64,000 nucleotides of DNA from Paenibacillus sp. PastM-3 (lineage in GTDB: Bacteria; Bacillota; Bacilli; Paenibacillales; Paenibacillaceae), in assembly GCF_029893965.1 (NCBI RefSeq), contig NZ_JARXXP010000011.1, positions 62,001 through 126,000 of the forward strand. The letters are read 5' to 3'. How positions within the stretch are numbered: the stretch's first letter is position 1; each line of letters opens with the position of its first letter. Under the pieces are notes generated by a model. That model did no database searches, had not been told where the DNA came from, and saw only the letters and a program-made list of their open reading frames with translations. Positions 52,926 to 62,561 of this stretch are shown here, piece after piece. The position numbers were made by a program, and so were the translations under genes.

Positions 52926-54659
52926 TCACCGGGACTGCTCCTCAATCTCCATGCGGCCTGTAACCCCGGCCGGCAGCAGGAGCCGGACCGTTGTTCCCGC
53001 CCCGTAAATGCTTGCAATGGTCACACCGTATTCGTCCCCGTACCTGAGCTTAATCCGCTCATTCACATTTTTAACCCCGTATCCGCCTGACTGGCTTTGA
53101 CCGTACAGCATACTCGTAATCTCTTCGCGCCGCATGCCCACGCCATTGTCAATAACCTTAAGCTCAATATTATCGCCGACCCTCCGGCCTGTCAGACGGA
53201 TCGAAATGGATTTTCCAAACCAGGCATGCTTGAATACATTTTCCACAAAAGGCTGCAATACCAGCTTGATTACCTGCATATGCATAATGTCCTCATCCAC
53301 ATCGACATACAGAGTAAAGGCATCGGCATATTTGACCCGCTGGATTTCGAGGTACGTCTGTACCTGCTCCATTTCCTTCTCCAGTTCAATGTACACATTG
53401 CCTTGATTCAAGGTCAGACGGTAGAAGTGGGACAATCCTTCCACCATCTGCGTAACCTTCCCGATTTCACCCAGATTAGCCAGACTGCCTATGGTCGAGA
53501 GTGTATTATACAGAAAATGCGGATTAATCTGCGCCTGCAGGGCTTCCAGCTCAGCTTGCTTTTTCGAAACCTCCTGCACATAAACCCTGTTTATAAGCTC
53601 CTGAATGTTAGCAGCCATATCATTGAATGAATCAGCAATCTGTACAAATTCATCATTTCCCGAGAACCGGATCCGTTTCTGAAAATTACCTTCCTGGAAT
53701 GAACGCACCAGTCCTACGATCCGGCTCATTTTGCGCCCTGAAATACGTGCCACTACAAATCCAATCAGGGTCATGACCACAAAGCTGAGCGTACAGGCAG
53801 CCAGAATCACCATCCGCAGCCTGCCGGCATCCTGAGTCAAATATTTTTGAGGAACAAGGGTTTCAATGACCAGATCACTACCCGGAATCTGCTCATGCAG
53901 GCTCAGATATTTCTCGTGTCCGGCATCATAATCGGCTGTTCCGCGTTGAAATATAGCTGTTCCGGCAGCCTTGTCTACCAAACGAATCGTAATTCCCTCC
54001 TCGACAGGGAATGTCTCAAATCCGCCAAACAAATCCTCCAGCGGAACGGTGATCCGGATAAATCCAACCATTGTTTTGTTATCACTGAAGCTTATTAGCC
54101 TGCGGACATGTGAGATATTGTTAAGCTTCTGATCCGTATCAATCTGCAGCCATATATTATCCCGCTTGGAGTCCTGAAGAGACCGAAACCACTCCTGGCT
54201 GGTAATCTCCTCCAGAGGGAGAATGTAATAGTCACTGTCTGCTATCGGCTCATCCAGGTTATCTCCGGGAATCACATTATGAATATTGTCTGGTGTATAG
54301 AGCATGAAGCGGATCTTGTTCCCGAACAGCTGCAATGGCGCTGTCAGCTGGGGGAGAATATCATCAATCAAGGTCAGATAATTCTCGAACGGCGTCCCTT
54401 TTAATTCAATCGCCCGCTGAAAAGGCTGGTTTGAGAACAGGTTATCGGACATCCTCTGGATTTCATCCATCTGATACCTTATGTTATTTCTGGCCTGCTC
54501 CATCCCGGTCCGGATATTGGTCTCTGCCATCTCTGTACGGGAATCCGTGAGCATGGAGTAGGAGATATAACCAATGAAGACATCTGTCAGCAGTACCAGA
54601 AGCAAATAGGGTATCATCATTTTGTAGGTGAAAGGCATGTATGTCGTAAGCCTGCGCAT
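52926..54659 (-). CDS. YesM-type sensor histidine kinase (galactan locus)
   Basis: A 577-residue kinase with an N-terminal helix (about 15-34), a long extracellular sensor, a second helix (about 281-303), HAMP, and 'ALQAQINPHFLYNTLSTIGSLANLGEIGKV' carrying the phospho-His. ATP-binding motifs VVLQPFVENVFKHAW-like and VIDNGVGM follow. It lies 28 bases after the GH2 gene, so GH2-kinase-regulator may be one transcript. Confidence 0.88.
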   Translation of the reverse strand: MRRLTTYMPFTYKMMIPYLLLVLLTDVFIGYISYSMLTDSRTEMAETNIRTGMEQARNNIRYQMDEIQRMSDNLFSNQPFQRAIELKGTPFENYLTLIDDILPQLTAPLQLFGNKIRFMLYTPDNIHNVIPGDNLDEPIADSDYYILPLEEITSQEWFRSLQDSKRDNIWLQIDTDQKLNNISHVRRLISFSDNKTMVGFIRITVPLEDLFGGFETFPVEEGITIRLVDKAAGTAIFQRGTADYDAGHEKYLSLHEQIPGSDLVIETLVPQKYLTQDAGRLRMVILAACTLSFVVMTLIGFVVARISGRKMSRIVGLVRSFQEGNFQKRIRFSGNDEFVQIADSFNDMAANIQELINRVYVQEVSKKQAELEALQAQINPHFLYNTLSTIGSLANLGEIGKVTQMVEGLSHFYRLTLNQGNVYIELEKEMEQVQTYLEIQRVKYADAFTLYVDVDEDIMHMQVIKLVLQPFVENVFKHAWFGKSISIRLTGRRVGDNIELKVIDNGVGMRREEITSMLYGQSQSGGYGVKNVNERIKLRYGDEYGVTIASIYGAGTTVRLLLPAGVTGRMEIEEQSR

Positions 54660-54687
54660 TGTTCAAGCCATCCTCTGTTCGAAATTT

Positions 54688-57075
54688 TTATATTTGTGTA
54701 TCATCTCCGGATACAGCCTGCAGGTTCAGCTCCGCAGCCGCAAGCCCATCGGACACAGCACTTAATGTAATGGCTCCGCCGCGGGAGGATGTCTGAACCA
54801 GAGCCAGACACCAGCCGTTAAAGGCGCAGCGCCGGGAGGACTTGTCCGGCTCATGGCTGCTCGGATTTCCGTTGCCTATACCCAGCAAGGAGCCGGCGCC
54901 GGAAACCTCAAAGCGGATTTCGTTATCGGCTGTCGGTACAATATTTCCATCCTTGTCGAGGACAGCAACGCGAACCGGAATCGTATCTGTTCCGTCCGCC
55001 CGTGCCTTATGCCGATCAGGGATTAACTGAATTTGATGAGGCTGGCCGGCTGTTACAACAGATTTGCGGACAACTCCCTGTCCGCCCTGTTTGCCGACAG
55101 CTTCAAGCTGTCCTGGTTCGTAGATCACTTTCCAGGTCAGATACCCGTTCCTATTCGCCTGTTGTTCTCCCAGGCTCCTGCCGTTCAGATACAGCTCCAC
55201 TGTGTCGGTATTGGAGAATACACGAACCTCGACAGCCTTCCCTTCCGAGCCCTGCCAATTCCAATGCGGCAGCAGATGAACCATTGGCTCTTCCGTCCAC
55301 ACAGCCTTCATATAATAATAGCTGTCTTTCGGGAATCCGCAAGTATCCATCAGGCCGAAATGGGAATTGATGCACGGCCACAGATACGGTGTCGGCTCTC
55401 CCCGGTAATCAAAGCCAGTCCACATGAAGACCCCGGTCAGGAAGCGGTTGTTCACCAGATCTGTCCAGGCCTGCTGCGGAGTGCAGCCCCATGAAGGAAT
55501 ATTCGTTCCGTATTCGGAGCAGTAGGCTCTTATCGGATCATCTTCATAAATGCCTCTGGTTGCAGTGTAACTGGCACATTCACTACCAATCATCAGACGT
55601 CCGGGATATTGCTCATGATCACGGATATCAAGATGATCCCGGTGTCCATAGTTGTAGCCGGTGATCTCAACGACATCATTATAGCCGTTTTCATTCCAGC
55701 CGTGGTTCATAGCAGCGCAGGTCGGACGTGTCGGATCAATACGGCGTGTCGTATCCGCTAACGTCTTAAGAATCCGGGCGCCTGTCAGGGTGCCTTCCAG
55801 CACCTCTTCATTCTCCATGCTCCAGATAATCACGCTTGGATGGTTGCGGTCCCGGTAGAGCAGCCGCTCCAGCTGGCTTATCCCGTTCGGGCTGCTGTCC
55901 AGCTTGCGGTTCTCATCCATCACCAGCATTCCGATCCGGTCGCAGATATCCAGCAGCTCCGGGGTTGGCGGATGATGTGCACTGCGGTAGGCATTAGAGC
56001 CCATCTCCTGCAGAAGCTTAAGTTTATATTCTATCAGACTATCAGGCAAGGCCACGCCAACTCCGGCGAAATCCTGATGGTTGCAAGTCCCTTTGATCAG
56101 CAGCGGCTCACCGTTCAGGAAGAACCCCTCCTGCGCATCAAAACGGATACTGCGGATGCCGAACACTGTCTCATACAGGTCCAGCTCCCGTCCTTCATGG
56201 AGAACTATAGATACTGCCTTATATAAATACGGCGAATCAGGTCCCCAGAGTATAGGCTGCTCCACTTGGAAGCTTTGCGCAAGCTCTGTCTCGGACAACC
56301 ACTCGGCGTAGGTATCTGCGGACCTGGCACAGACCTGAAGCCCGGAGCCGTCATAAATCACGGTCTGCAGCGATACCTGAAGCCCTTCCGTATAGTTATT
56401 GCGGATGATTGTGCGGATATTTACCGTTGCCTGATCTTTGGCAACCTCAGGAGTCGTTATGTACGTACCATATTCCGCCACATGCAGGAGATCCATATTT
56501 TCCAGCCAGACATGCCGGTAAATGCCGCAGCCTTCGTACCACCAGCCCTCACATTCCGTTGCATCCACTTTAACCACGATAACATTTCTGCCTTCATCCC
56601 CGTAACGGAGCACATCCGACAAATCATAACTGAACCCTATATATCCGCCATGATGGCTGCCGATTAAATGCCCGTTAACCCATACCGTGCTGGTGCCGGA
56701 CACCCCGTCGAAACGGATCAGCCATTTACTTCCCGCAGCCTCGGCCGGCAGCTCAAACACCTTGCGGTAAAAGCCGATCCCGCCCGGCAAATAACCATGG
56801 CTCCCGTCTCTGGCTCCCAGATGCTCATCCTGGACATATTGCTGCTCCACACACCAGTCATGCGGCAGGCTGACCGCGGACCAGTCCAGCTGCTGCTCAC
56901 CCATTCCTTTATCGTTAAACGCGATATCCAGCCACTCCCCATCCTTGCGGATGCTTGCGTCAGTAATGCCGCCTGTCATTCCGGCCTTTACGGCATAAGG
57001 AATTCGGATATCCCCTTTATGGAAGCTCCACCTATCATCAAATATTTCTTTGGTTCTGCCTTTTCCAATCCTCAT
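54688..57075 (-). CDS. GH2 family beta-galactosidase
   Basis: A 795-residue hydrolase without signal peptide, hence cytoplasmic. It has a sugar-binding N-terminal domain ('LPHDWCVEQQYVQDEHLGARDGSHGYLPGGIGFYRKVF'), an Ig-like domain, and a TIM barrel with acid/base Glu423 in SMENEE and nucleophile Glu499 in IGSECAS, then C-terminal Ig-like domains ('RVAVLDKDGNIVPTADNEIRFEVSGAG'). It would split imported galacto-oligosaccharides to galactose. The start is the ATG with AGGAGG 10 bases upstream; a longer ORF to 57213 is rejected. First gene of the galactan regulatory and uptake locus. Confidence 0.9.
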   Translation of the reverse strand: MRIGKGRTKEIFDDRWSFHKGDIRIPYAVKAGMTGGITDASIRKDGEWLDIAFNDKGMGEQQLDWSAVSLPHDWCVEQQYVQDEHLGARDGSHGYLPGGIGFYRKVFELPAEAAGSKWLIRFDGVSGTSTVWVNGHLIGSHHGGYIGFSYDLSDVLRYGDEGRNVIVVKVDATECEGWWYEGCGIYRHVWLENMDLLHVAEYGTYITTPEVAKDQATVNIRTIIRNNYTEGLQVSLQTVIYDGSGLQVCARSADTYAEWLSETELAQSFQVEQPILWGPDSPYLYKAVSIVLHEGRELDLYETVFGIRSIRFDAQEGFFLNGEPLLIKGTCNHQDFAGVGVALPDSLIEYKLKLLQEMGSNAYRSAHHPPTPELLDICDRIGMLVMDENRKLDSSPNGISQLERLLYRDRNHPSVIIWSMENEEVLEGTLTGARILKTLADTTRRIDPTRPTCAAMNHGWNENGYNDVVEITGYNYGHRDHLDIRDHEQYPGRLMIGSECASYTATRGIYEDDPIRAYCSEYGTNIPSWGCTPQQAWTDLVNNRFLTGVFMWTGFDYRGEPTPYLWPCINSHFGLMDTCGFPKDSYYYMKAVWTEEPMVHLLPHWNWQGSEGKAVEVRVFSNTDTVELYLNGRSLGEQQANRNGYLTWKVIYEPGQLEAVGKQGGQGVVRKSVVTAGQPHQIQLIPDRHKARADGTDTIPVRVAVLDKDGNIVPTADNEIRFEVSGAGSLLGIGNGNPSSHEPDKSSRRCAFNGWCLALVQTSSRGGAITLSAVSDGLAAAELNLQAVSGDDTQI

Positions 57076-57289
57076 TCTGCAAGAACCTCCTTGTTGAATT
57101 AATATACCTAATTGTAGAGTAGATTCGCAGAATACAGTTAGTAAAAAACTCATTTCCAATAGTACAAAATGAACATTACATAATCCAATATAGACATTGG
57201 CAGTCGCTGCCATTTCCAGCCATTGGAATCAATAAAAGATGAGCCACCGGGAATATTACAAGCGGGGAAAAAATAAAGGAGGGAAACAC

Positions 57290-57510
57290 ATGAAAAAAAT
57301 CGCCGTATCCATCTTATCCGCTTGTTTGTTGATGTCAGCAGCATCTGCGGTATCGGCAGCACCATCCAGGATGCTCCTATTGAACGAATATTCGGAACAG
57401 CTGACGGTTATCATCTGAATTTAATCACATGCACCGGAAGGTACAGCCGCAAGAAAAAAGAACATGAAAAAAGACTGGTGGTTTTCACCACATTGAGTGA
57501 GGCGCTATGA
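57290..57510 (+). pseudogene. Secreted-protein signal peptide fused out of frame to a sortase C-terminus
   Basis: A strong AGGAGG site and ATG (57290) open a clear signal peptide (MKKIAVSILSACLLMSAASA...) that reads only 42 codons to 57418. In another frame from about 57362 the sequence encodes the end of a class F/D sortase: 'DAPIERIFGTADGYHLNLITCTG' with the catalytic Cys in the TLxTC-like motif and 'EKRLVVFTTL' with the catalytic Arg. The His-containing N-terminal two thirds are missing. The sortase stop overlaps the next gene's ATG by 4 bases. A deletion most likely joined the start of a secreted-protein gene to the end of the sortase gene that followed it. Confidence 0.75.
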
Positions 57511-58631
57511 AAAGAAAAACGATATTCCTACATCTCTTAGTCGTATTTCTAATAGCTCTGTTTCCTGTTCAGGATGTGCAAGCGTCAAAATTGACCGACG
57601 CGCGGCAGGGTGAAGTAAAAGAAGCGTTGGAGAGAATCTTTGAGCAGCGTTCAGAAATTATAGTTACACACGATAAAGGACGTTTAGAAAATGAATATAC
57701 CTCAGACCCTGCTGGTCAGGAAGCATTCAGACATGAACTTAGGCGGATGCAGTATATGAATGCCTGGGCGGAGCATAGGGCGCTTAAACTAACCAAGTCA
57801 AAAAGCCACATCCGCATCATTAGAGTAAATGTAGACGGCGACTTTGCCCGGGTGTCTTTAGTCCAATCCCATAAAATAAGCTACATGTATATGAATCGTA
57901 TTTTGCCTGAGCAGGATTTCGGGGTAGGAACAAGGCATGCCATTACATTGAAAAAGCTCGGCGGAGCATGGAAGATCTCAAAGGAGTGGTATCTGGATCC
58001 GCTGGATGAAAATCCAAAGCTTATAGCTGTCTCCCCGGATGGTCAGGCTCCTTCTGTTCGCCGCTCCTCATCTACACTAACCTCTGGTGAACGATATAAC
58101 AGAAAACGTGCAGTTCAATATGCCAACCTCTATGCCGGGGCAGCCTGGGGAGCGGGCAATAAGCACCATTATAATAACAAATATAAGGATTATACCGACA
58201 AGGGCGGCGATTGTACAAATTTCGCCTCACAGGTGCTCGGAGATCCTGAGGCTGGAGGCGGTCTGGCCATGCGGGAAGGCTGGCGCTATTTCGCTGGTGC
58301 CGGCGGAACCAAAACCTGGGTGCAAACCGATGCTCTACGCCATTTTCTGAGCCGCAGCGGTTACGCAAAACTCGTAGCCAAAGGCAAGTATGAACAAATT
58401 ACCACTCCCACTAAGCAGCATCCGGACGGGGCTTTAGCTTTGCTGAAGCCCGGGGATTTAATCGGTTATGTTCTGCATAACGACGATACGGACCATTTCT
58501 CCATTGTTGTAGGTTACGACGATAACGGCTATCCTCTCGTCAATTCGCATACTGCCGACCGTTATCGGGTTCCTTTTGACTTAGGCTGGGATCGCAATAC
58601 TGTATACCAGCTGTTTCATATCCAGGATTAG
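57507..58631 (+). CDS. Putative amidase-domain exported protein
   Basis: A 374-residue protein with a signal peptide (about 1-24), a helical N-terminal region, and a C-terminal amidase domain of the PF12671 type: GGDCTNFASQVL (Cys236 as nucleophile), TDHFSIVVGYDDNGYPLVNSHT (His330), then 'DRYRVPFDLGWD'. These are Cys-His hydrolases of the NlpC/P60-like fold, often acting at the cell wall or during sporulation. The start overlaps the sortase remnant stop (ATGA). No terminator follows before the flippase gene. Confidence 0.85.
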   Translation: MKRKTIFLHLLVVFLIALFPVQDVQASKLTDARQGEVKEALERIFEQRSEIIVTHDKGRLENEYTSDPAGQEAFRHELRRMQYMNAWAEHRALKLTKSKSHIRIIRVNVDGDFARVSLVQSHKISYMYMNRILPEQDFGVGTRHAITLKKLGGAWKISKEWYLDPLDENPKLIAVSPDGQAPSVRRSSSTLTSGERYNRKRAVQYANLYAGAAWGAGNKHHYNNKYKDYTDKGGDCTNFASQVLGDPEAGGGLAMREGWRYFAGAGGTKTWVQTDALRHFLSRSGYAKLVAKGKYEQITTPTKQHPDGALALLKPGDLIGYVLHNDDTDHFSIVVGYDDNGYPLVNSHTADRYRVPFDLGWDRNTVYQLFHIQD

Positions 58632-58710
58632 CCTATGACATTATCATAAACCGGAATTTATTTCATAAATTTAAATGAAATAGAAACCATAAGTAAGGTG
58701 CTGGAGTGAA

Positions 58711-60198
58711 ATGAAGTCAAATCAGCTTTTCAAACAATCCGCTATTCGGATTAGCGCATTGAGCATCGTCAGGGGCATTGGCCTCCTTGGCCGGGTAGTT
58801 CTTACCCGGCTGGTCGGTGCCGAGGGCATTGGTCTTTATCAAATGGCCTACTCTTTTTTCGGTTTAATGGTTACCTTGACCGGCGGCGTACCAACGGCAC
58901 TTGCCCTTGCATCGGCCAGAAGGCCTGATAAAGGTATAAAGCTGCTTATCCGGTTATCCGTCAGTTTACTTATTTGGGGAGCAATGATTTCATTTCTGCT
59001 GCTTAGCTTCGCAGATGATATCGCCGGGTGGATTGGTACCCCTGAGCTGCGCTATGCCATTATAAGTCTCTGTCCGGCAGTAATCATCGTTCCGGTCCTG
59101 GGGCTAATAAGAGGATATTTGCAGGGCATTAAATCTATCGGCGTTATTGCTACTTCGGAAGTTATCGAACAAGCCTTCCGGTATGCGGTTATGCTTATGC
59201 TGGTGATACAGCTGCTTCCGCTCGGGGTAGAGCGTGCAGTGGGATACGGTCTTTACGGAAGCTCAGCAGGAGCGGCTGCCGCGTTTCTTATATTAACCTG
59301 CTTTATTATTTTCCAGCGTTCCCGGAAATTACATACTGTAAAGATAAAGAACAGACACGATGCCTTCTCACCTATGTGGTTTATCCGGACTGCACTGGCA
59401 ATATCGGCAACACGGCTTTTTATTCCCCTTTCCGAATTTTTGGACTCGCTGATCGTACCTAGCCGGCTGATAGCCGCAGGACATAATCCTTCTGAAGCAA
59501 CAGCCATTTATGGAGTAGTGTACGGAATGGCTGTTATTATCGTTTATGCGCCTACTCTGGTTACCGGCGCTATCAGTCATACATACTCGGTTCAGCTTGC
59601 TTCAGCATGGCAGGCAGATGATCATGCAAGATTCAAAACTCTAAGCCGGAACTCATTATGCGCTGCCTGGCTATGGGGTGGTTTATGCAGTTTTTTTTGC
59701 TATGTTTTTGCGGACGAGTTATCCCTCTACATTTTTCATTCAGAAGCTGCTGCACAAGTAATCAGGTATCTTTCGCCAATTCCGATCATTGTAGGAATCC
59801 GTGAGCTGACGACAAGCATTTTGTGGGCACGGGATATCCGGAAGCCTCCATTTCTCGGACTGCTAAGCGGTTTACTGTGTTCCATTACAGTCCAATATAT
59901 TTTTCTAGCTGTTCCGGGCCTGGAGTATATAGGGGCGGCTATCGCGGTTCTGGTGCTAGAAACAGCAGCTTGCATAATAAATGTATGGGCGATTACCCGG
60001 GTCATGCCGCAGCGCATTCATATTAAACCGTTGCTTTGCGATCTTACCACTCTTCTTGCAGCCGGAATTTGGATAAGCCTCCTTGCTCGCGGTCATACCG
60101 GACTTATTAGCTTGCCGCATCTGCTATCCATTAGTTTCTTTTATTTCGCTGCGGCGGTCTTTTATATTTATCTTAGATGTTACCGTAAGTCACTTTAA
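58711..60198 (+). CDS. SpoVB/MurJ-like oligosaccharide flippase
   Basis: A 495-residue membrane protein with about 14 helices of the MVF/SpoVB family ('IRISALSIVRGIGLLGRVVLTRLVGAEGIGLYQMAYSFFGLM', 'GGVPTALALASA'). Members flip undecaprenyl-linked precursors of cell-wall or spore polymers. A GGAG-type site precedes the ATG. It could be the sporulation homologue spoVB, but several paralogues usually occur in such genomes. Confidence 0.87.
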   Translation: MKSNQLFKQSAIRISALSIVRGIGLLGRVVLTRLVGAEGIGLYQMAYSFFGLMVTLTGGVPTALALASARRPDKGIKLLIRLSVSLLIWGAMISFLLLSFADDIAGWIGTPELRYAIISLCPAVIIVPVLGLIRGYLQGIKSIGVIATSEVIEQAFRYAVMLMLVIQLLPLGVERAVGYGLYGSSAGAAAAFLILTCFIIFQRSRKLHTVKIKNRHDAFSPMWFIRTALAISATRLFIPLSEFLDSLIVPSRLIAAGHNPSEATAIYGVVYGMAVIIVYAPTLVTGAISHTYSVQLASAWQADDHARFKTLSRNSLCAAWLWGGLCSFFCYVFADELSLYIFHSEAAAQVIRYLSPIPIIVGIRELTTSILWARDIRKPPFLGLLSGLLCSITVQYIFLAVPGLEYIGAAIAVLVLETAACIINVWAITRVMPQRIHIKPLLCDLTTLLAAGIWISLLARGHTGLISLPHLLSISFFYFAAAVFYIYLRCYRKSL

Positions 60199-60229
60199 GG
60201 ACCATCGGTCATCTTCGTATTCTGGTAAT

Positions 60230-61069
60230 TCATCTAAGATCAAAATTATGATGTGTCCCCCCGGGCGGAATCTCCACCACTAGACCATCAACCAAAACCC
60301 ACACGGTCAAGGCACTCGGATTGTAAGCCAGGGTGCAATCAACCGAGAATCTAAGCCTGCTGTAAGCCTCAAGGTAATGGATAATTTCAATATTCGTTGC
60401 ATACCAGACCTCAGGATGATTGCTGATCTTTTGGCTGAATTCCTCTATTAGCTCCCAGTTACCCTGCACGTCAAACTCATAGCTGTGTCCCCATACGTAG
60501 AACAAAGATAAGGAACCGGAAGCTTCAGTGAGAAAAGACTCCGTCAGATTCATCAGCTCAGGATGGTTATGATGACAGGTCGGGTGCCATTCATACGGAT
60601 CGGCCGGCAGATTAAACTTCAAGTGCGAGTTAACCGTTCTGGCATACTCCAGCCCGCATGCTTTAAGCACCTCGATAGTCATAGCATTGTATGCTCCATA
60701 GGGATAAGCCATCCCCGTCACCAGATAGCCGAATTGCCGCTCCAGATTCTGCTTATCGTCCAGCAGCTCAGTCAGAACAAGCTCACGCGGAAGATCAGGC
60801 AGTACGGGATGAGTCAGGCTGTGAACGGCAATTTCGTGTCCTTCATATAGCGCCTTAAGCCCCTCCGGATTCATCCGTCTAATCGTATGCCCCTTATCCA
60901 CCCAGAAGCTGCCTTCATGCTGAATTCCGGAGTTCAAGTTAAACGTTGCTTTGAGATTGTACTTGTTAAAAATTCCGATCAGCCTTCTGTCCTGCTCCAC
61001 ACCATCGTCATAGCTGAGTGTAAAGGCTTTCGTTTTGCCGCCGGGCCATAGCTTGGTTATTCGTTTCAT
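60230..61069 (-). CDS. NodB-family polysaccharide deacetylase
   Basis: A 279-residue deacetylase: motif 1 AFTLSYDDGVEQD (catalytic Asp and metal Asp), motif 2 HEIAVHSLTHP (two metal His), motif 3 MAYPYGAYN. It lacks a signal peptide. A C-terminal extra domain ('RLRFSVDCTLAYNPSALTVWVLVDGLVVEIPPGG') is beta-rich. It may remove N- or O-acetyl groups from a saccharide. It is convergent with the flippase and divergent from the hydrolase. Confidence 0.88.
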   Translation of the reverse strand: MKRITKLWPGGKTKAFTLSYDDGVEQDRRLIGIFNKYNLKATFNLNSGIQHEGSFWVDKGHTIRRMNPEGLKALYEGHEIAVHSLTHPVLPDLPRELVLTELLDDKQNLERQFGYLVTGMAYPYGAYNAMTIEVLKACGLEYARTVNSHLKFNLPADPYEWHPTCHHNHPELMNLTESFLTEASGSLSLFYVWGHSYEFDVQGNWELIEEFSQKISNHPEVWYATNIEIIHYLEAYSRLRFSVDCTLAYNPSALTVWVLVDGLVVEIPPGGTHHNFDLR

Positions 61070-61235
61070 AGGGGGCTCCTTCTGCAGAAAATTTTATTTT
61101 CCATAACGTTTCCTGTACTAATTCAATATAGTCTCAGTTGTCTCCTGTACGCAACACTCATTAATTCCTTCGTTTTCCGGTCACATTATCAGGTATAATG
61201 AAAGCGTATACCAACATAAGGAGGGCGATTATGAG

Positions 61236-62408
61236 ATGCACACAAACATTGCTGAACGTGATTTCAGCTGTACCCGGGAAGGGTTAACGATTCGCGGAAG
61301 GGAGTTTCTTCCGGCGGGGGATCACCTTCCGGCCATTATTGTCAGCCATGGATTCGGCGGGAACTCAAAGGATCTCTATACATACTGCCAGACCTTGGCG
61401 TCTTGGGGCTATGCAGCATATTGTTTTGATTTTTGCGGGGGCAGTGCTCCCGGGCAAGGTACAAGTGACGGAGCAACCACAGAGATGACTGTGCTGACAG
61501 AACGCGCTGATTTATTGGCCGTTATGGATTACGTTAAAGGTCTGGATACTGTTGATGCAAATAAAATAACGCTTATGGGCTTCAGCCAGGGCGGGTTCGT
61601 CTCGGCACTGGCCGCAGCCAAGCGTCCGAATGAAGTTGAAGCGCTGATACTCATCTACCCCGCGCTCTGTATACCGGATCATGCCCGCAAGGGTGCTCTG
61701 GCCGGCGCCTCCTATGATGTCAATCATGTGCCCGAGGTAATCGATTGCGGACATATGCAGATCAGTAAAAGATTCCATGACGCTGTAGTTGAGATGGACC
61801 CGTTCGAACAGATCGTATCCTACAAAGGCCCTGTCTTGCTGATGCATGGAACGGATGATCAGGTTGTAAATTACACATACGCCGTTAAAGCCAAGGAATC
61901 CTATGCGCCGGAGCAATGTCACCTGCAGCTGATCCAGGAGGCTGGCCATTCTTTTACCGAGAATCAGAGTGCCGGTGCCTTGGTGTCGATACAGCAGTTT
62001 TTGCAGGATAAAAAAGAGATTTTAACCATCCATGTCCAGATTACAGGCCAAGAACTCCGCAAGGAGGATGGTCCGCGCAGGCAGATAGCTGTTCTTTTTA
62101 CGGGAAACAGTGACAGCCCCTATTTCAAAGGACATATTATACCAGGAGCAGAAGATTTGCAGGAGTATACCGATGATCAATTAGTCAGCATGAGGGCCGA
62201 CTACACCTTGGAAGGAACGGATTATACGGGTGAAGAGTGCCGGATACATATTGTCAACCAGAATGTGAACGGAGAGTGGAAGCCTGCAATAGAAACCGAC
62301 AGCAAGGCACTGGTTTTTCTGAATCAGGAGGATTTAACCGCAGTGCTGGAAGGATATACCGACGGGCTTACCGTGCGGATCTATTCGGCAGTGCCTGATA
62401 GAGGGTGA
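61236..62408 (+). CDS. Alpha/beta hydrolase fused to a DUF3237-like domain
   Basis: A 390-residue protein. Residues 1 to about 260 are an alpha/beta hydrolase with IVSHGFGGNSKD, nucleophile Ser117 in MGFSQGG, Asp in LMHGTDDQVV and His in QEAGHSF. From about 265 a second domain resembles DUF3237: 'FKGHIIPGAEDLQEYTDDQLVSMRADYTLEGTD'. The pairing suggests a cofactor-like or lipid-like ester substrate. The AAGGAGG site is 11 bases from this start; a nearer ATG is out of frame and closes after 18 codons. Function is inferred from fold only. Confidence 0.8.
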   Translation: MHTNIAERDFSCTREGLTIRGREFLPAGDHLPAIIVSHGFGGNSKDLYTYCQTLASWGYAAYCFDFCGGSAPGQGTSDGATTEMTVLTERADLLAVMDYVKGLDTVDANKITLMGFSQGGFVSALAAAKRPNEVEALILIYPALCIPDHARKGALAGASYDVNHVPEVIDCGHMQISKRFHDAVVEMDPFEQIVSYKGPVLLMHGTDDQVVNYTYAVKAKESYAPEQCHLQLIQEAGHSFTENQSAGALVSIQQFLQDKKEILTIHVQITGQELRKEDGPRRQIAVLFTGNSDSPYFKGHIIPGAEDLQEYTDDQLVSMRADYTLEGTDYTGEECRIHIVNQNVNGEWKPAIETDSKALVFLNQEDLTAVLEGYTDGLTVRIYSAVPDRG

Positions 62409-62428
62409 GTTTGTTTATATTTAAAAAA

Positions 62429-62461
62429 AATCCCGATGCAGGATAATTCCTGGTCGGGATT
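62429..62461 (-). terminator. Terminator after the 149-aa secreted protein gene
   Basis: AATCCCGA...CAGGA / TCCTG...TCGGGATT stem with a 3-base loop, followed on the minus strand by eight T. Confidence 0.85.
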
Positions 62462-62561
62462 ATTGGTGTGTAAATCATAATCTTGATATGCCTGTATATA
62501 TCTTTCGAAATTATAGTCTACCGCAGTTTAATAAAGGAAGCTATATAGAACGCAATTATGT

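Noticed and set aside
57322..57510. Intact 62-residue protein at this site
   Set aside because: The start lies inside the signal-peptide region of another frame and the useful part is only a sortase C-terminus; treated as a remnant.
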